Shown here piece by piece: positions 10,704 through 11,462 of a stretch of DNA of 11,462 nucleotides. This DNA is from Ruminococcus sp. UBA946 (GTDB lineage Bacteria; Bacillota; Clostridia; Oscillospirales; Ruminococcaceae): contig DBCY01000130.1 in the NCBI GenBank assembly GCA_002293295.1, forward strand, positions 1 to 11,462, in the 5' to 3' direction. Position 1 is the stretch's first letter. Each line of letters begins with the position of its first letter. The notes under the pieces were generated by a model. It was not told the DNA's origin and searched no databases. It saw only the letters and a program-made list of their open reading frames with translations. Position numbers and translations under genes: made by a program.

Positions 10704-11462
10704 ATGGATAGAGAAAAATTTTACGAAGCCCGGCAAAAAGTTATGTCAGGCGGTCATTTGTATGCGGGAATAGGAACATACGGCGAAAAGACGGTTCATG
10801 CCGTCCTTAAAAACTATTTCCAGCCATATGACGCTGGTCATGAGCAGAAAATCGGCGGATTTATCGCCGACATTGTCGGAGAGGACGGAATCATTGAAAT
10901 ACAGACAAGCGGATTCGATAAGCTGAGAAAAAAGCTGGAGGCGTTTTTATCGGTTGCAAGGGTTACGGTTGTCCACCCTATAGCATATAACAAATGGATT
11001 ATCAATACAGACGCCGAAACCGGGAATACGGGCAAAAAACGCAAATCCCCGCATAAAGGCAATGTTTACGGCATATTCCCTGAACTGTATAAAATAAAAA
11101 GATTTATTTCCGATGAGAATCTCAGCATATGTATAGTTATGCTTGATATTGAAGAATACAGAACACCTCCCGAAACAAAGGGGCTCAGACGGGGGAGAAG
11201 GAAGGGATATACTATATACGACCGTATACCGGCAGAAATAAATGAGGAGGTATTGTTAAGGGAAAAAACTGACTGGCTTTATTTTATACCGGCATCAATA
11301 AAAGAAAAAGAATTTACTTCACTTGATTTTTCAAAAGCTGCCGGTATTTCATTTTCACTGGCACAAATAACACTGAATGTTTTAACCGTAACCGGAGCAG
11401 TGGAGCGAACCGGTAAAAAAGGAAACTATTTTATTTATTCGGCAAATAATTTTTATATATAA
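10704..11462 (+). CDS. Unrecognised protein: PD-(D/E)xK nuclease-like domain plus winged-helix-like C-terminus
   Basis: This complete 252-residue protein ends exactly at the window edge. I do not recognise a named family. Residues 20-85 fit the core of PD-(D/E)xK nuclease folds: a helix with Glu28 in GTYGEKTVHAVL, a strand GGFIADIV with Asp56, a strand GIIEIQT with Glu65 and Gln67 (ExQ in place of ExK), then an amphipathic Lys-rich helix. Strands VTVVHPIAY (87-95) and LSICIVMLDI (140-149) would complete the sheet. Two basic stretches, GKKRKSPHKG (110-119) and LRRGRRKGY (161-169), could contact DNA. Residues 206-247 look like a winged helix, with a helical LDFSKAAGISFSLAQITLNVL segment and a hairpin GAVERTGKKGNYFIY. 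The ATG has only a weak GGTG site 5 bases ahead. It is divergent from the asp23-fakA operon. Catalysis is a structural guess, not shown. Confidence 0.8.
   Translation: MDREKFYEARQKVMSGGHLYAGIGTYGEKTVHAVLKNYFQPYDAGHEQKIGGFIADIVGEDGIIEIQTSGFDKLRKKLEAFLSVARVTVVHPIAYNKWIINTDAETGNTGKKRKSPHKGNVYGIFPELYKIKRFISDENLSICIVMLDIEEYRTPPETKGLRRGRRKGYTIYDRIPAEINEEVLLREKTDWLYFIPASIKEKEFTSLDFSKAAGISFSLAQITLNVLTVTGAVERTGKKGNYFIYSANNFYI

Noticed and set aside
10838..11062. Minus-strand 74-residue frame inside the nuclease-like gene
   Set aside because: It is antisense to a complete gene with its own consensus promoter and shows no domain or ribosome binding site.

Overview
The window looks like chromosomal DNA from an anaerobic, low-to-moderate GC member of the Clostridia (Bacillota). 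The evidence is an Asp23/Gls24 (YloU-like) plus FakA/YloV gene pair, a four-subunit 2-oxoacid:ferredoxin oxidoreductase, an SLH-anchored YcdB/YcdC-type surface protein, AT-rich intergenic DNA and purine-rich Shine-Dalgarno sites. Apart from the last gene, every gene lies on the minus strand. No tRNA, rRNA, CRISPR array or intact mobile element is visible. No gene-free stretch exceeds about 255 bases.

Left part (1-2430, read right to left): a likely three-gene operon. It encodes a TetR-type regulator, a lipoprotein esterase of the alpha/beta-hydrolase fold, and a TehB-like SAM methyltransferase cut by the window edge. It is preceded by a good sigma-A-type promoter and two related 12-bp palindromes that are candidate operators. 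The TetR gene has an odd start: its only canonical start codon (GTG) overlaps its own Shine-Dalgarno site.

Middle (2431-8388): the oxidoreductase alpha, beta and gamma genes are tightly coupled (TAATG and ATGA junctions). The ferredoxin-like delta subunit and a P-loop ATPase that probably belongs with the enzyme lie about 2.7 kb upstream. A large SLH-domain surface protein gene sits between them. Hairpins flank this inserted gene, and a Fur-box-like palindrome lies just ahead of it.

Right part (8430-11462): the asp23-family gene and fakA follow a clear TTGAAA-17-TATAAT promoter and may read through into the ATPase and ferredoxin genes. Divergent from them, under a perfect TTGACA-17-TATAAT promoter, is a 252-residue protein I do not recognise by name. 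Its N-terminal half looks like a PD-(D/E)xK nuclease fold with an ExQ variant motif, and its C-terminus looks like a winged helix. This is the best candidate for something undescribed.

A possible metabolic link, which is inference only: the oxidoreductase would make branched-chain or other acyl-CoAs from 2-oxoacids with reduced ferredoxin, while FakA phosphorylates fatty acids for phospholipid synthesis, so the right-hand cluster may centre on acyl-chain metabolism.
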